Part shown: positions 15,717-23,375 of the stretch, one piece after another | Position numbering within the stretch: the first letter of the stretch is position 1 | Layout of the letters: each line of letters opens with the position of its first letter | DNA from: a virus | Virus record (IMG/VR): IMGVR_UViG_3300028388_006299 | Coordinates: 1-24,982 of that record | Strand: one strand, 5' to 3' | Length of the DNA: 24,982 nucleotides | Notes under the pieces: model-generated | The model's input: only the letters and a program-made list of their open reading frames with translations | What the model was told of the DNA's origin: nothing | The model's database searches: none | Made by a program: the position numbers and the translations under genes

Positions 15717-16327
15717 TATTTTCCTTTTTTCTTTTTGACACATGCCCAGGACTTAGATGGGTTTGCAGAATTGACTCTAGCCATAGCCCATTGATGTGCA
15801 GTCATACCTTTTCTACTTCCACTAGTATAATATGCTGCAAGTCCTTTGCGGTATTCTGCATAAACTGATGCTGCTGTATAACCACGTTTGTCTGCTTTCT
15901 TTTTTAATGTCTCTTTTGTTTTTGCAGACAAACCTCCTGCAGAAGATTTTCTTCTTGATGCTTTTTTCTTTCCTTTTTTAGAAGCTCTTTTTTTAGCAGC
16001 TGACTTCTTTTTTCCTTTTTTTCTGCCACGTTTAGCTTCGTCTAATAAAGCTTCTCTAATAAATTCTTCTAACATTAATAAATCTTGCATTAATAAATTC
16101 TTTTTTCTTTCAGCTTTTTCCATGTTGTCACGCATTTTATAAGCTTTCTCTCTGTCAGACTTTTTGCTGCTCTTTGCAAGGCTAGTTGCTTTATCTAACT
16201 TCTTTTTTCTTTTACCTTTAGCTTTATATTGTGAAGGATATTTTTTCTTTTTACTCTTACTTTTTTTTCTAGCTTCGTCTAATAAAGCTTCTCTAATAAA
16301 TTCTTCTAACATTAATAAATCTTGCAT
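15716..16327 (-). CDS. basic protein with duplicated N-terminal tag, 203 aa
   Basis: The protein consists of two tagged modules. Residues 1-18 (MQDLLMLEEFIREALLDE, followed by A) are repeated exactly at 80-97, each copy encoded by the same 59 bases. Module one is then about 60 residues of Lys/Ser-rich sequence. Module two has another Lys/Arg-rich linker and a folded end (GYTAASVYAEYRKGLAAYYT, MTAHQWAMARVNSANPSK, WACVKKKKGK) resembling a small domain of large phages and giant viruses that I loosely recall as DUF5824-like; this label is from memory. The internal Met at 16090 could serve as a start of its own, although its upstream purines are only moderate. If each LLDE is cut in the prohead, two separate mature proteins would result. 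Confidence 0.7.
   Translation of the reverse strand: MQDLLMLEEFIREALLDEARKKSKSKKKKYPSQYKAKGKRKKKLDKATSLAKSSKKSDREKAYKMRDNMEKAERKKNLLMQDLLMLEEFIREALLDEAKRGRKKGKKKSAAKKRASKKGKKKASRRKSSAGGLSAKTKETLKKKADKRGYTAASVYAEYRKGLAAYYTSGSRKGMTAHQWAMARVNSANPSKSWACVKKKKGK
16033..16091 (-). repeat. 59-bp direct repeat, copy encoding internal tag
   Basis: Every base matches the copy at 16270-16328, spaced 237 bases (79 codons), so the reading frame is preserved. It encodes the tag peptide with its Met and the Ala after the predicted cut. The perfect identity in otherwise diverged sequence indicates recent duplication or ongoing gene conversion. Confidence 0.95.
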
Positions 16328-16328
16328 T
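16270..16328 (-). repeat. 59-bp direct repeat, copy encoding N-terminal tag
   Basis: Identical to 16033-16091. This copy contains the start codon of the 203-aa gene at 16327-16325. Identity stops right after the Ala codon on one side and one base before the ATG on the other, so the repeat boundaries coincide closely with the tag boundaries. Confidence 0.95.
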
Positions 16329-16359
16329 GCTATTCTCGAAAGTCTTTTACTTAAAATAA

Positions 16360-16767
16360 TTATTTCTTGCTTTTGCTTTTATTCATCCTCTTTGTTTTTC
16401 TTTTTGATGCTTCTTTTCTCTCTTTTGCATAATCATATGCTTTTTTAAGCCTTGCTTTTACTTTAGGATCTTTTGCATTCTTATATGCAGCTCTAACTCT
16501 TTGGTGAATTAAGTTTATAATTTGAGATTGTCTTGCATGCGATTTAGACTTAAAAGTTTTTTTTGAAAGTGTATTACGAATATCTGTAACAGTTCTAAAC
16601 TTTACTTTAACGGTATCTTTAGGATTTTCATCTGTGTATAAACGTCTTCCACTTCCTTTAGGTTTTTTTCCCGTTCCTACCTTAGGATCTTTCTTTTTAT
16701 TACTTTTCTTTTTTTCGTTCAATAAAGCTTCTTTAATATACAATTCTAAAATTAAATCATTATACAT
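16360..16767 (-). CDS. tagged lysine-rich phage protein, 135 aa
   Basis: AGGAGA lies before the ATG. The tag is MYNDLILELYIKEALLNE, here followed by Lys rather than a small residue, so cleavage is less certain. A basic linker leads to GTGKKPKGSGRRLYTDENP, then DTVKVKFRTVTDIRNTL, HARQSQIINLIHQRVRAAY and a long Lys/Arg/Ser-rich helix and tail. The GTGKKPKGSGRRLYTDENP block is something I recall from small proteins of marine T4-like phages, for which I know no function. Net charge is very high, suggesting a nucleic-acid-binding internal head protein. Only nine bases separate it from the 565-aa gene upstream. Confidence 0.7.
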   Translation of the reverse strand: MYNDLILELYIKEALLNEKKKSNKKKDPKVGTGKKPKGSGRRLYTDENPKDTVKVKFRTVTDIRNTLSKKTFKSKSHARQSQIINLIHQRVRAAYKNAKDPKVKARLKKAYDYAKERKEASKRKTKRMNKSKSKK

Positions 16768-16776
16768 GATATTCTC

Positions 16777-18474
16777 CTAACTGTTATGTGAAGAATTGTT
16801 GTGAGCTATATTCGCAATCTGTATAATGTCTTCAGCATGGTAAATAAATAAATTAAGAGTTATAAGCATCTCTTTATCTTCTTCACTGACAACTTCAATG
16901 TTTGTTGCATAATCTTGTATTTCATCAAGAGCCTTTATCATGTTTGATAAAGCATTCATACTACGAAGTTTGTATACATTTTTTTTATGGTATTTTGATA
17001 AAAATACTTGTAGATATGTAATGTTGTTTTCGATTGTAGCTATTTCTGGCAAAGACTTTTTTATCATTTTAAGTTTCTGGTTTATACTTGCTTTTAAAAA
17101 CTCTTCTTTAAAACCAATATCAAATACTATTAGCTTATTTTTGCCAACATATATATTTAAATTAAAAACTTTGTTTGATAAGTGAAACTTTAAAAATTTT
17201 GCAAAAGTTAATTTTTTCTTGGTTAAATCTGCATATGCTTTTTCTCTTATGTCTTCTAATGAGCCTTCTAGTTTAGGGTCATCAAATAGAGGTGTATTAA
17301 ATAGACTTGTTAAATGTTCATTACTTGAAACTATATCAACAATTTTATCCATCGTTGCAGGGTTTCTTCTTTCTGAAGCGTTTTTTAAAGAGTCATAGAA
17401 AATATTATTAAATGTGCCGATTAAAGAGACTGACTCTTTTTTTGAAGAATTAAGATACACAGCTTGAATTGGCTCACATCCATGTAAAGTTTTAGATCCT
17501 TTATCATGAATAAAGTCTATATCTATAGAATTTAAAAGCATTGTAAATACAGATCCTTGATTAGAATTAGATGCACCAAAATTTTCTGCATTTTTTTGTG
17601 ATACGATATTTGAAAGCATCCAACACGAGTAATACAAGACATGAAACTTAGATTTTAATTTTCCTGTTGCTGCTTTAAAAAATTTATTTTGCTTTGAATT
17701 AGCTTTACGAATAGACACTCTAGTTAAGTAATTAACAATTAAATCAACACTTTCACGATGATAAGTGTTGTTGTTTAAATAGTATAGTCTACATAAATTT
17801 TTTATAAGGAAAGACATCATTCTATGTATAGACTTATCGTCAGTAGCTCTGTCGACAGGGTTTACGCTTATTCTTTTTCTGATCCTTCTTTTAAAGGAAA
17901 ATGTCTTATAACCTTTTTCATCATCTGACATAGTTGTTGCATCAATAGGTCTAGTGTCATTTTCTAGAAATAGTGCTGCAGAATACATAACAGCTGTATG
18001 AACAACTGTTCTCAAGTCTTTAATAAGATTTCCTTTGTAATTGCTTGTTCCATCTTCATTTATTTCTATGGAATTTAAAGCATTTGATTTTTTAAAAAGA
18101 TGAAAGTAAGGTCTATCAATTGCAAAGCGTGCTTCTCCTATAGATGATTTTTCTACAATTTCTTTAAGCGTTTTAGCTGTAAGTGGGTAAGCATAGTTTC
18201 CGTGAGGAGTATCATACCTAACAACAGGTGATATTTCAAGTCTTGGAATATCTTCGTCATATTCTTCAACAAAAGAAATAAAGCAATTACTACCAATGTT
18301 TTCTAAGACTTTTAATAAAACTTCGTCATCATCCATGCTTGTCATATCATTTCGATATGAAGCTGCATGCCTGTGCTGCGTCTGGCCGGTAATATCACTT
18401 GCATCTATTGAAATTGCTGACGAGGCTGATTCTTTTAAATAATTTGTAATATATTTTTTTAATAAAAAATTCAT
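16777..18474 (-). CDS. tagged possible ADP-ribosyltransferase-like protein, paralogue 1, 565 aa
   Basis: The tag MNFLLKKYITNYLKE is followed by S. The rest is clearly paralogous to the next upstream gene (18500-20098). Shared blocks are AASYxxDMT (37-45), CFISFV (64-69), DTPHGNYAYPLT (88-99), FAIDRPYFHLFK (117-128), NYKGNLIKDLRTVVHT (145-160), a Trp-containing helix (WMLSNIVS), and FTMLLNSIDIDFIHDKGSKT then CEPIQAVYLNSS (310-344). A TPxGxYAYPL segment and a late EPxQAV strand recall ADP-ribosyltransferase folds, in which an early Tyr and a late Glu shape the NAD site, but this is pattern resemblance, not proof. The last 200 residues are helical. With a head-packaging tag it would be an injected effector, as T4 Alt is. 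Confidence 0.65.
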   Translation of the reverse strand: MNFLLKKYITNYLKESASSAISIDASDITGQTQHRHAASYRNDMTSMDDDEVLLKVLENIGSNCFISFVEEYDEDIPRLEISPVVRYDTPHGNYAYPLTAKTLKEIVEKSSIGEARFAIDRPYFHLFKKSNALNSIEINEDGTSNYKGNLIKDLRTVVHTAVMYSAALFLENDTRPIDATTMSDDEKGYKTFSFKRRIRKRISVNPVDRATDDKSIHRMMSFLIKNLCRLYYLNNNTYHRESVDLIVNYLTRVSIRKANSKQNKFFKAATGKLKSKFHVLYYSCWMLSNIVSQKNAENFGASNSNQGSVFTMLLNSIDIDFIHDKGSKTLHGCEPIQAVYLNSSKKESVSLIGTFNNIFYDSLKNASERRNPATMDKIVDIVSSNEHLTSLFNTPLFDDPKLEGSLEDIREKAYADLTKKKLTFAKFLKFHLSNKVFNLNIYVGKNKLIVFDIGFKEEFLKASINQKLKMIKKSLPEIATIENNITYLQVFLSKYHKKNVYKLRSMNALSNMIKALDEIQDYATNIEVVSEEDKEMLITLNLFIYHAEDIIQIANIAHNNSSHNS

Positions 18475-18499
18475 GTTGCTAACTCTTTTAGAATTAATT

Positions 18500-20098
18500 T
18501 TATATCGACTTAATTAATGTCGACATGTTGTAAATATTTTGATAAGCATTAATCATGTAATTACATTTTCTTAAGTTCTTATTACCAGTGTCTAATTGTT
18601 TCATGTAATCTGACAGTTGTCTTATAGTGTCTTTAAAAACATTGTCATCATTATCTTTGTGCATATCAACAATCTTTATGTTACTATGTGAGGCAGACTT
18701 TGCTATGTCTAGCAAATTGTTCTTTAAGTCATGTGACGCGGCAAGCATAAGATCAGCATTTTTTATTTTTCGGACTTTGTCTTCAGCATTCAAGCTCAAG
18801 AAATTACTGTCAAGACTGATTTTTGCTAAAATCATTTCATCTTTTCCTTTTTCAATGGAGATATTTATGAAATGATCAGATGATAACTCTTCTAAAGATT
18901 TTTCTAGGGAGTAATTGTTTTTTATTAGTTTATATGCTTCTCGTCTAACTCTTAAAGTATAATCTTCGTCTGCAAGTTTAACATCATCAAAAAGAGAAGT
19001 GCCGTATAAACTGCCTAATTCAGGATGTTTTTCAATTAGCGCAATAATACTTTCAGCTGTAATGTTATTTTTTTCTTTAAAAATATTTTTAAATGTTCCG
19101 ATCAGAAAAACGTTTTCTTTCTTAGAGGAGTTTAAGTAAACAGCTTGAGTAGGCTCAGCGCTATGTAATGTTTTAGATCCTTTATCATGTATAAAATCTA
19201 TATCAATAGAATTTAAAAGCATTGTAAAAATAGATCCACTTCTTTCTTTACCATCTGAATCTTTTGAAGATATCATGCCAGACAAGCGCCAGCATGCATA
19301 ATATAAAGTGTGAAAGTTAATTTTTTTGCGTGGGTTTCTATTATAGAAAGTATTTAAAGAAGTTTTTGACTCTTCAATAACTTTTTTTGTAATATAGTTT
19401 ACAACAAGATTTAAAGTCTGTGAAGGTACTACGCCGTTTGTTGCTCTACATATGTTTGTGAGCATCATTATCATTGAATCAAATCCTTCACTTAAGTCTT
19501 TTGATTCATTTGCCCTGATTGTTTCAAAAGCTTGACCTTTAAGTTTTTCTGCAATTTGAGGATTATCAATTTTCATTTTAAACAAGCTTTCTTCTTCGGC
19601 TTTAGATAAAGCAAAAACTGTTGCTGTATGAACAATTGTCTTCAAGTCCTTTATAATGTTTCCTTTATAGTTAGTAGTATTATCTGCATTTATATTTAAA
19701 ATATTTGCAGTGCTACTAGCCTTATAAAGGTGAAAATAAGGTCTATCCATAGCAAAATTTGTGTTTGAAATTAGACCTTCTTCAAACAAAGTTTTAAAGT
19801 TATTAACTGTAAGCGGATAACCATAGTTTCCGTGCGGTGTATTATAAGATATGACAGGGCTTACTTCAAGTCTAGGAACATTCTCGTCGTATTTGTCAAC
19901 AAAAGATATAAAGCAATTGGTACCAATATTTCTAAGAATTGTTAATAAAGTATCTTCCTTGCTCAAATCAGTCATATCTTTTTCATAAGACGCAGCATAG
20001 TAACTTTGAGTGCTAGCTTTAAATTCTGAAGGGGCATGTATTATTGAAGAAGTTGCTTCTTTTAAGAACTCTTTTATATATTTTTCTAGTAATATCAT
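18500..20098 (-). CDS. tagged possible ADP-ribosyltransferase-like protein, paralogue 2, 532 aa
   Basis: The tag MILLEKYIKEFLKE followed by A is the closest in the window to a T4 capsid-targeting sequence. The body repeats the blocks of its neighbour: AASYEKDMT, CFISFV, NTPHGNYGYPLT, FAMDRPYFHLYK, NYKGNIIKDLKTIVHT, and FTMLLNSIDIDFIHDKGSKT with AEPTQAVYLNSS. Conservation is highest in these blocks and falls away in the C-terminal third, as expected if they form an active site. The two genes are separated by 25 bases, so they arose by tandem duplication. Its start overlaps the stop of the 73-aa gene as ATGA. Enzyme activity is inferred only; an alternative is a structural internal protein with this fold. 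Confidence 0.65.
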   Translation of the reverse strand: MILLEKYIKEFLKEATSSIIHAPSEFKASTQSYYAASYEKDMTDLSKEDTLLTILRNIGTNCFISFVDKYDENVPRLEVSPVISYNTPHGNYGYPLTVNNFKTLFEEGLISNTNFAMDRPYFHLYKASSTANILNINADNTTNYKGNIIKDLKTIVHTATVFALSKAEEESLFKMKIDNPQIAEKLKGQAFETIRANESKDLSEGFDSMIMMLTNICRATNGVVPSQTLNLVVNYITKKVIEESKTSLNTFYNRNPRKKINFHTLYYACWRLSGMISSKDSDGKERSGSIFTMLLNSIDIDFIHDKGSKTLHSAEPTQAVYLNSSKKENVFLIGTFKNIFKEKNNITAESIIALIEKHPELGSLYGTSLFDDVKLADEDYTLRVRREAYKLIKNNYSLEKSLEELSSDHFINISIEKGKDEMILAKISLDSNFLSLNAEDKVRKIKNADLMLAASHDLKNNLLDIAKSASHSNIKIVDMHKDNDDNVFKDTIRQLSDYMKQLDTGNKNLRKCNYMINAYQNIYNMSTLIKSI

Positions 20099-20316
20099 TT
20101 TTTAACCTTACTCAAGTGCTTAGTCATAACTTGTTTTGTTTTTCCTTTTCCATTTTTAAGCTTTATTATAGACATAGGCCCAGGACCATCAGCTTCTATA
20201 ACTTTAACGACCTTGCCTTTGTACATTGCTTTTTTTGCTTTTTTAAGCCACTTAGGGGGTTTGTTTCCTTCAAGCATTATCATTTCGTATATAAGTTCTC
20301 TAAGCAAGTTATTCAT
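20095..20316 (-). CDS. tagged small SH3-like protein, 73 aa
   Basis: The N-terminus MNNLLRELIYEMIMLE followed by G fits the tag pattern (M-L-E before G, a looser match than L/I). The remainder, after KPPKWLKKAKKAMYKGK, is a small beta barrel by pattern (GKVVKVIEADGPGPMSIIKL, then GKTKQVMTKHLSKVKK), similar in style to KOW/SH3-like nucleic-acid or protein binding domains. It is basic. Both ends overlap neighbours as ATGA, so it is translated together with the cupin-like protein upstream and the 532-aa protein downstream. Function unknown. Confidence 0.6.
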   Translation of the reverse strand: MNNLLRELIYEMIMLEGNKPPKWLKKAKKAMYKGKVVKVIEADGPGPMSIIKLKNGKGKTKQVMTKHLSKVKK

Positions 20317-20597
20317 TTGTATTTTCTCACATTGATTATTAGATTTGTTCCGTTTTTATTAATTATCCGGTGCCATATTTCTTTAGGTATTTTAAAAATA
20401 GATTCTTTCTGCATCAAACGAGGCAGCTCATTTTCTATTTGCAAATACCAGCCATCACCTTCTACAACAATAACATCACGGTCTTCTTTGTCCATATGCC
20501 AGTTTAATTCATCATCAGACAAATCTGACATGAAGTTTCGCTGAACAAGTATATATGTTTCTGTTTCTTCGATTATTTTTTCTTTAAAGGGTAACAC
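20313..20597 (-). CDS. cupin-like small protein, 94 aa
   Basis: Translation starts at a GTG with AAGGA seven bases before it. The sequence fits a single small cupin barrel: LNWHMDKEDRDVIVVEGDGW (candidate metal ligands H34, D36 or E38) and FKIPKEIWHRII with H76 in the second cupin motif position, separated by about 40 residues as usual. The protein is acidic and has no packaging tag, unlike the neighbours. Similar small proteins with WHxDxEDR and a late HR occur in T4-like phages as I remember them, without a known role. It is coupled to the 73-aa gene by an ATGA overlap and follows the 922-aa gene by nine bases. Confidence 0.6.
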   Translation of the reverse strand: MLPFKEKIIEETETYILVQRNFMSDLSDDELNWHMDKEDRDVIVVEGDGWYLQIENELPRLMQKESIFKIPKEIWHRIINKNGTNLIINVRKYK

Positions 20598-20606
20598 GGT
20601 CTTTCC

Positions 20607-20660
20607 TTAAAAGCTGTAGACTTCTTTAAGCGAATTACCTATAATTTTTCTGTGACTTAA
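20607..20660 (-). repeat. C-terminal LSHRKI-GNSLKEVYS motif, copy 1
   Basis: These bases encode the last 17 residues and stop of the 922-aa protein. The peptide is the same as that at 23402-23449 apart from Ile for Val, and the DNA is also very similar. A shared, terminal 16-residue signature in two large proteins suggests a sorting or assembly signal, or a recent duplication. Confidence 0.7.
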
Positions 20661-23375
20661 ATCTAATTCAGGCACTTTATTTTCTTGGATTTCGTTTCTC
20701 TGGCCCATCAAAGCATCAAACTCTTTAAAAAGCTTGCCCGCTTTTTTTGTCTTGCCTGAGTCTGTCTTTACTCTTATTTCTTCTAACAAGTAATTAAACC
20801 ACTCGTTATCATTAGGATCAATAACTTGTGCCATATCTATTGAAGTGTGGCCATACTCTGAGTTGTTATATAGATTATACACATCAACTTTTAAAGGACA
20901 AACTTGTCCTCTAAGTGGGCCAATTAATCGATTAAGTGTTTTTTTAAAAAATCCATTGTCACTATATTGAATAAACGCGTCAAGAAGCTGATTATTATCA
21001 TAAAGATTTTTAAATAAATTTACAGATAACTGTTGTGAGTTTAACATACTTTTATCTTTATTTTGAAAAGCAGATGTTAAAAAGTCAGAATAAACACTTT
21101 GTCTCATGTATTTGTAGTCTAAAAGCCAAAAAGCATTCCTGCCTGCAACTCTTAATAGAAGTCTTTGATCTTGCTCACTTATTTCTATGTCGCAAGTGCT
21201 AAGTAAATAGTTGATCATTGTGACTGTTGATTTTTTTAGTTTGGCAAATTTAGGATTAGACTTAACGTTTTCCATAATAAGATTATAAAGTCTTTCATAC
21301 CAAGATTTTTCTTGGGTTGCAAAGAAAAGCTTTTTTGATACGTCGTAGTGGATTTTAAAATAATCTAATAATCCGCCTTGCGGTTTTGTTTTCTTTTCAA
21401 GATTATTAATTAATTTATTAAACTCTCCCTCTACAGATGCTAGCATAAGTTCACGTACAGCTTGGAACTTTTTTAGTATATCAGGATTTTCTGGCCTGAA
21501 TTTGTTAAAGTATATTGCAATTTGAGCAGCTAGTCTTATTTTAGTATTTCCATCAGGGAGTCCTGTTAACTCGTCTACACACTTTTCTATAACTGTGTTA
21601 GATAGAGGATGCTCGACATGTCTAAAAGCTCTCTCTAAATTGACTAAAACATTGATGTTTCTTCTTTTGATCATTTCATCAACGATGTTGCAAAACTTAT
21701 CTATTGTTTCTTTTGATTTATAATAATAAACTGGGACAAAATTACCAGAACCATCAGTCATTGACATCTCTTTTAATGGATGTTTAATTATGGAGCTCTC
21801 AGGCATTGCTATTATTTTATCTCTAACTTCTTGATCACTATTTTCATATAGATCTATTATTTTAATCCAGTTTTCTTCGTTTAATGTAATATCAATGCCG
21901 TAAGTATCTTCTAAATCTTTTATTAATTTAATAAATTTTCTAGAACAATTTCTGTTTTTAATATGTTTTTTTGCTGACTTTAAGAATTTAGATGCTGAGT
22001 CTGTACTTATAAAGTCTCTTTGCTTTAAACCATCAAAAAACTTTTTAGACGCATCATAAACACCATTGATTAACAAGTCATCAGAAAAATTAATGTCGAC
22101 AAAATGACCTAAAACCCTGCCAACGTTTTCAAGAAACTCAGTAATTTTATCAATGCTTCCGCTTTTTTTATGAAATTGGTAGGTTTCTTCTAATATGTTT
22201 GCATATTTTCGTTTTGTCACTTGATTTAAAGTGTTAAACTCAACAAAGTTTAGTGTGTATCTTCCCGTACCCATTTCTCTGTAGAATGCTTCAAGCTGTG
22301 CTTTATTATCACTACTTTTTATTTCTTCGTAAAATCCTACTGATTTTGTAATTGTTTCATCTTTATACAAGAATTTTCTAAGAGTAGATAAGACATAATT
22401 AAATTTAGCGTCATAAAATTCTCTTTCGTTCTCTTTCATTTCTTCTTTTTCTGCAAGACTTGTATTTTCTTCAGCAATATCATTCATTGTTTGAAAATCT
22501 AGTTTGTTTCTTGCTCTTCCACCCAAGAAATCATTTAAGCTATCATACCAGTCGACTTCTGCGTTTATTGATCTGGCACTAAGTCTACCCAAACCTATCA
22601 ATTTAGCATCATATTTCGGGTAAAAAGAACAACAGACAGGACCATCACCTCCACCAAGTAAAATAATTCCATCGTAAATTGAGCTTATAGACTCTTTGCT
22701 GAATGTATTCATTAAGGCGAAGCTAATTCTCGATGTCTTAGAAGACATATTGTTCATTGTTTTACTTAGTTCAAGTTCGCTATCTTCGATCAAGTCGAGC
22801 ATCTTTAAAAAAATTTTTAAACTTTCTTCGTCTCTTGGCTGTCTTTTATAGAGTTTTATTAGTTGATCTTTAATTCTCCAGTTTTCTCCATGAACTTGTT
22901 TTGCTAAGTCTTCGAAAGTTATTATGAAGTTACTTATATCTATTTCAAATACTAGACATATGTCGCCATAAGTTTTAGCAATCTTAGGATTAAATTTATA
23001 ACACGTATACAGACCTTTACCGTGGTAATCGCCACCACCTGGAGCAAAACCGCTAGTGTCTGTATACGGGTCGTCAATCATGTCCATGATGACTTCTTCT
23101 TCTATGTCATAAGTATTTCTGCGTGATATTCTGCCGCTATCTTTTAAATTCTTAACAATTCTCATTGCTCTTGAATCATCAGCACTTCTTTCTTGTTTTG
23201 GGTGTTTGACAATAGGATTTTTAAGCTTGAAGTCAATATCAGGATTATGAAAAGCCCATTTTTCATGCGACGTCAGATGATAACATATTAATTTTCCATC
23301 TGCGAAATTAATCTTGTTTGGATCTAAATTAGACATTCTTGATTCTGTCAATAACCATCGTATACTGTTTTTCAT
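20607..23375 (-). CDS. tagged protein with ADP-ribosyltransferase-like N-terminal domain, 922 aa
   Basis: I start at the ATG at 23375, in a TAATG overlap with the upstream stop; a TTG six bases earlier is also open. The tag MKNSIRWLLTE is followed by S. Residues 29-265 look like an ADP-ribosyltransferase domain of the ART-PolyVal kind: LICYHLTS with H33, HGKGLYTCYKFNPKIAKTYG at 118-137 with Y123, ICLVFEIDI after it, and YDGIILLGGGDGP with CCSFYPKYDAKLIG near 234-261, in the place of the usual final strand. The catalytic Glu is not obvious. Residues 270-850 are helical, possibly a repeat solenoid. The last 70 residues resemble the end of the upstream protein and finish with LSHRKIIGNSLKEVYSF. 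It may modify host proteins after injection, as T4 Alt does. Confidence 0.7.
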   Translation of the reverse strand: MKNSIRWLLTESRMSNLDPNKINFADGKLICYHLTSHEKWAFHNPDIDFKLKNPIVKHPKQERSADDSRAMRIVKNLKDSGRISRRNTYDIEEEVIMDMIDDPYTDTSGFAPGGGDYHGKGLYTCYKFNPKIAKTYGDICLVFEIDISNFIITFEDLAKQVHGENWRIKDQLIKLYKRQPRDEESLKIFLKMLDLIEDSELELSKTMNNMSSKTSRISFALMNTFSKESISSIYDGIILLGGGDGPVCCSFYPKYDAKLIGLGRLSARSINAEVDWYDSLNDFLGGRARNKLDFQTMNDIAEENTSLAEKEEMKENEREFYDAKFNYVLSTLRKFLYKDETITKSVGFYEEIKSSDNKAQLEAFYREMGTGRYTLNFVEFNTLNQVTKRKYANILEETYQFHKKSGSIDKITEFLENVGRVLGHFVDINFSDDLLINGVYDASKKFFDGLKQRDFISTDSASKFLKSAKKHIKNRNCSRKFIKLIKDLEDTYGIDITLNEENWIKIIDLYENSDQEVRDKIIAMPESSIIKHPLKEMSMTDGSGNFVPVYYYKSKETIDKFCNIVDEMIKRRNINVLVNLERAFRHVEHPLSNTVIEKCVDELTGLPDGNTKIRLAAQIAIYFNKFRPENPDILKKFQAVRELMLASVEGEFNKLINNLEKKTKPQGGLLDYFKIHYDVSKKLFFATQEKSWYERLYNLIMENVKSNPKFAKLKKSTVTMINYLLSTCDIEISEQDQRLLLRVAGRNAFWLLDYKYMRQSVYSDFLTSAFQNKDKSMLNSQQLSVNLFKNLYDNNQLLDAFIQYSDNGFFKKTLNRLIGPLRGQVCPLKVDVYNLYNNSEYGHTSIDMAQVIDPNDNEWFNYLLEEIRVKTDSGKTKKAGKLFKEFDALMGQRNEIQENKVPELDLSHRKIIGNSLKEVYSF

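Noticed and set aside
15888-16448. Plus-strand open frames rich in Phe and Leu opposite the lysine-rich genes
   Set aside because: These are the antisense reading of Lys-rich codons (AAA/AAG to TTT/CTT), which mimics membrane proteins; no credible starts or independent motifs.
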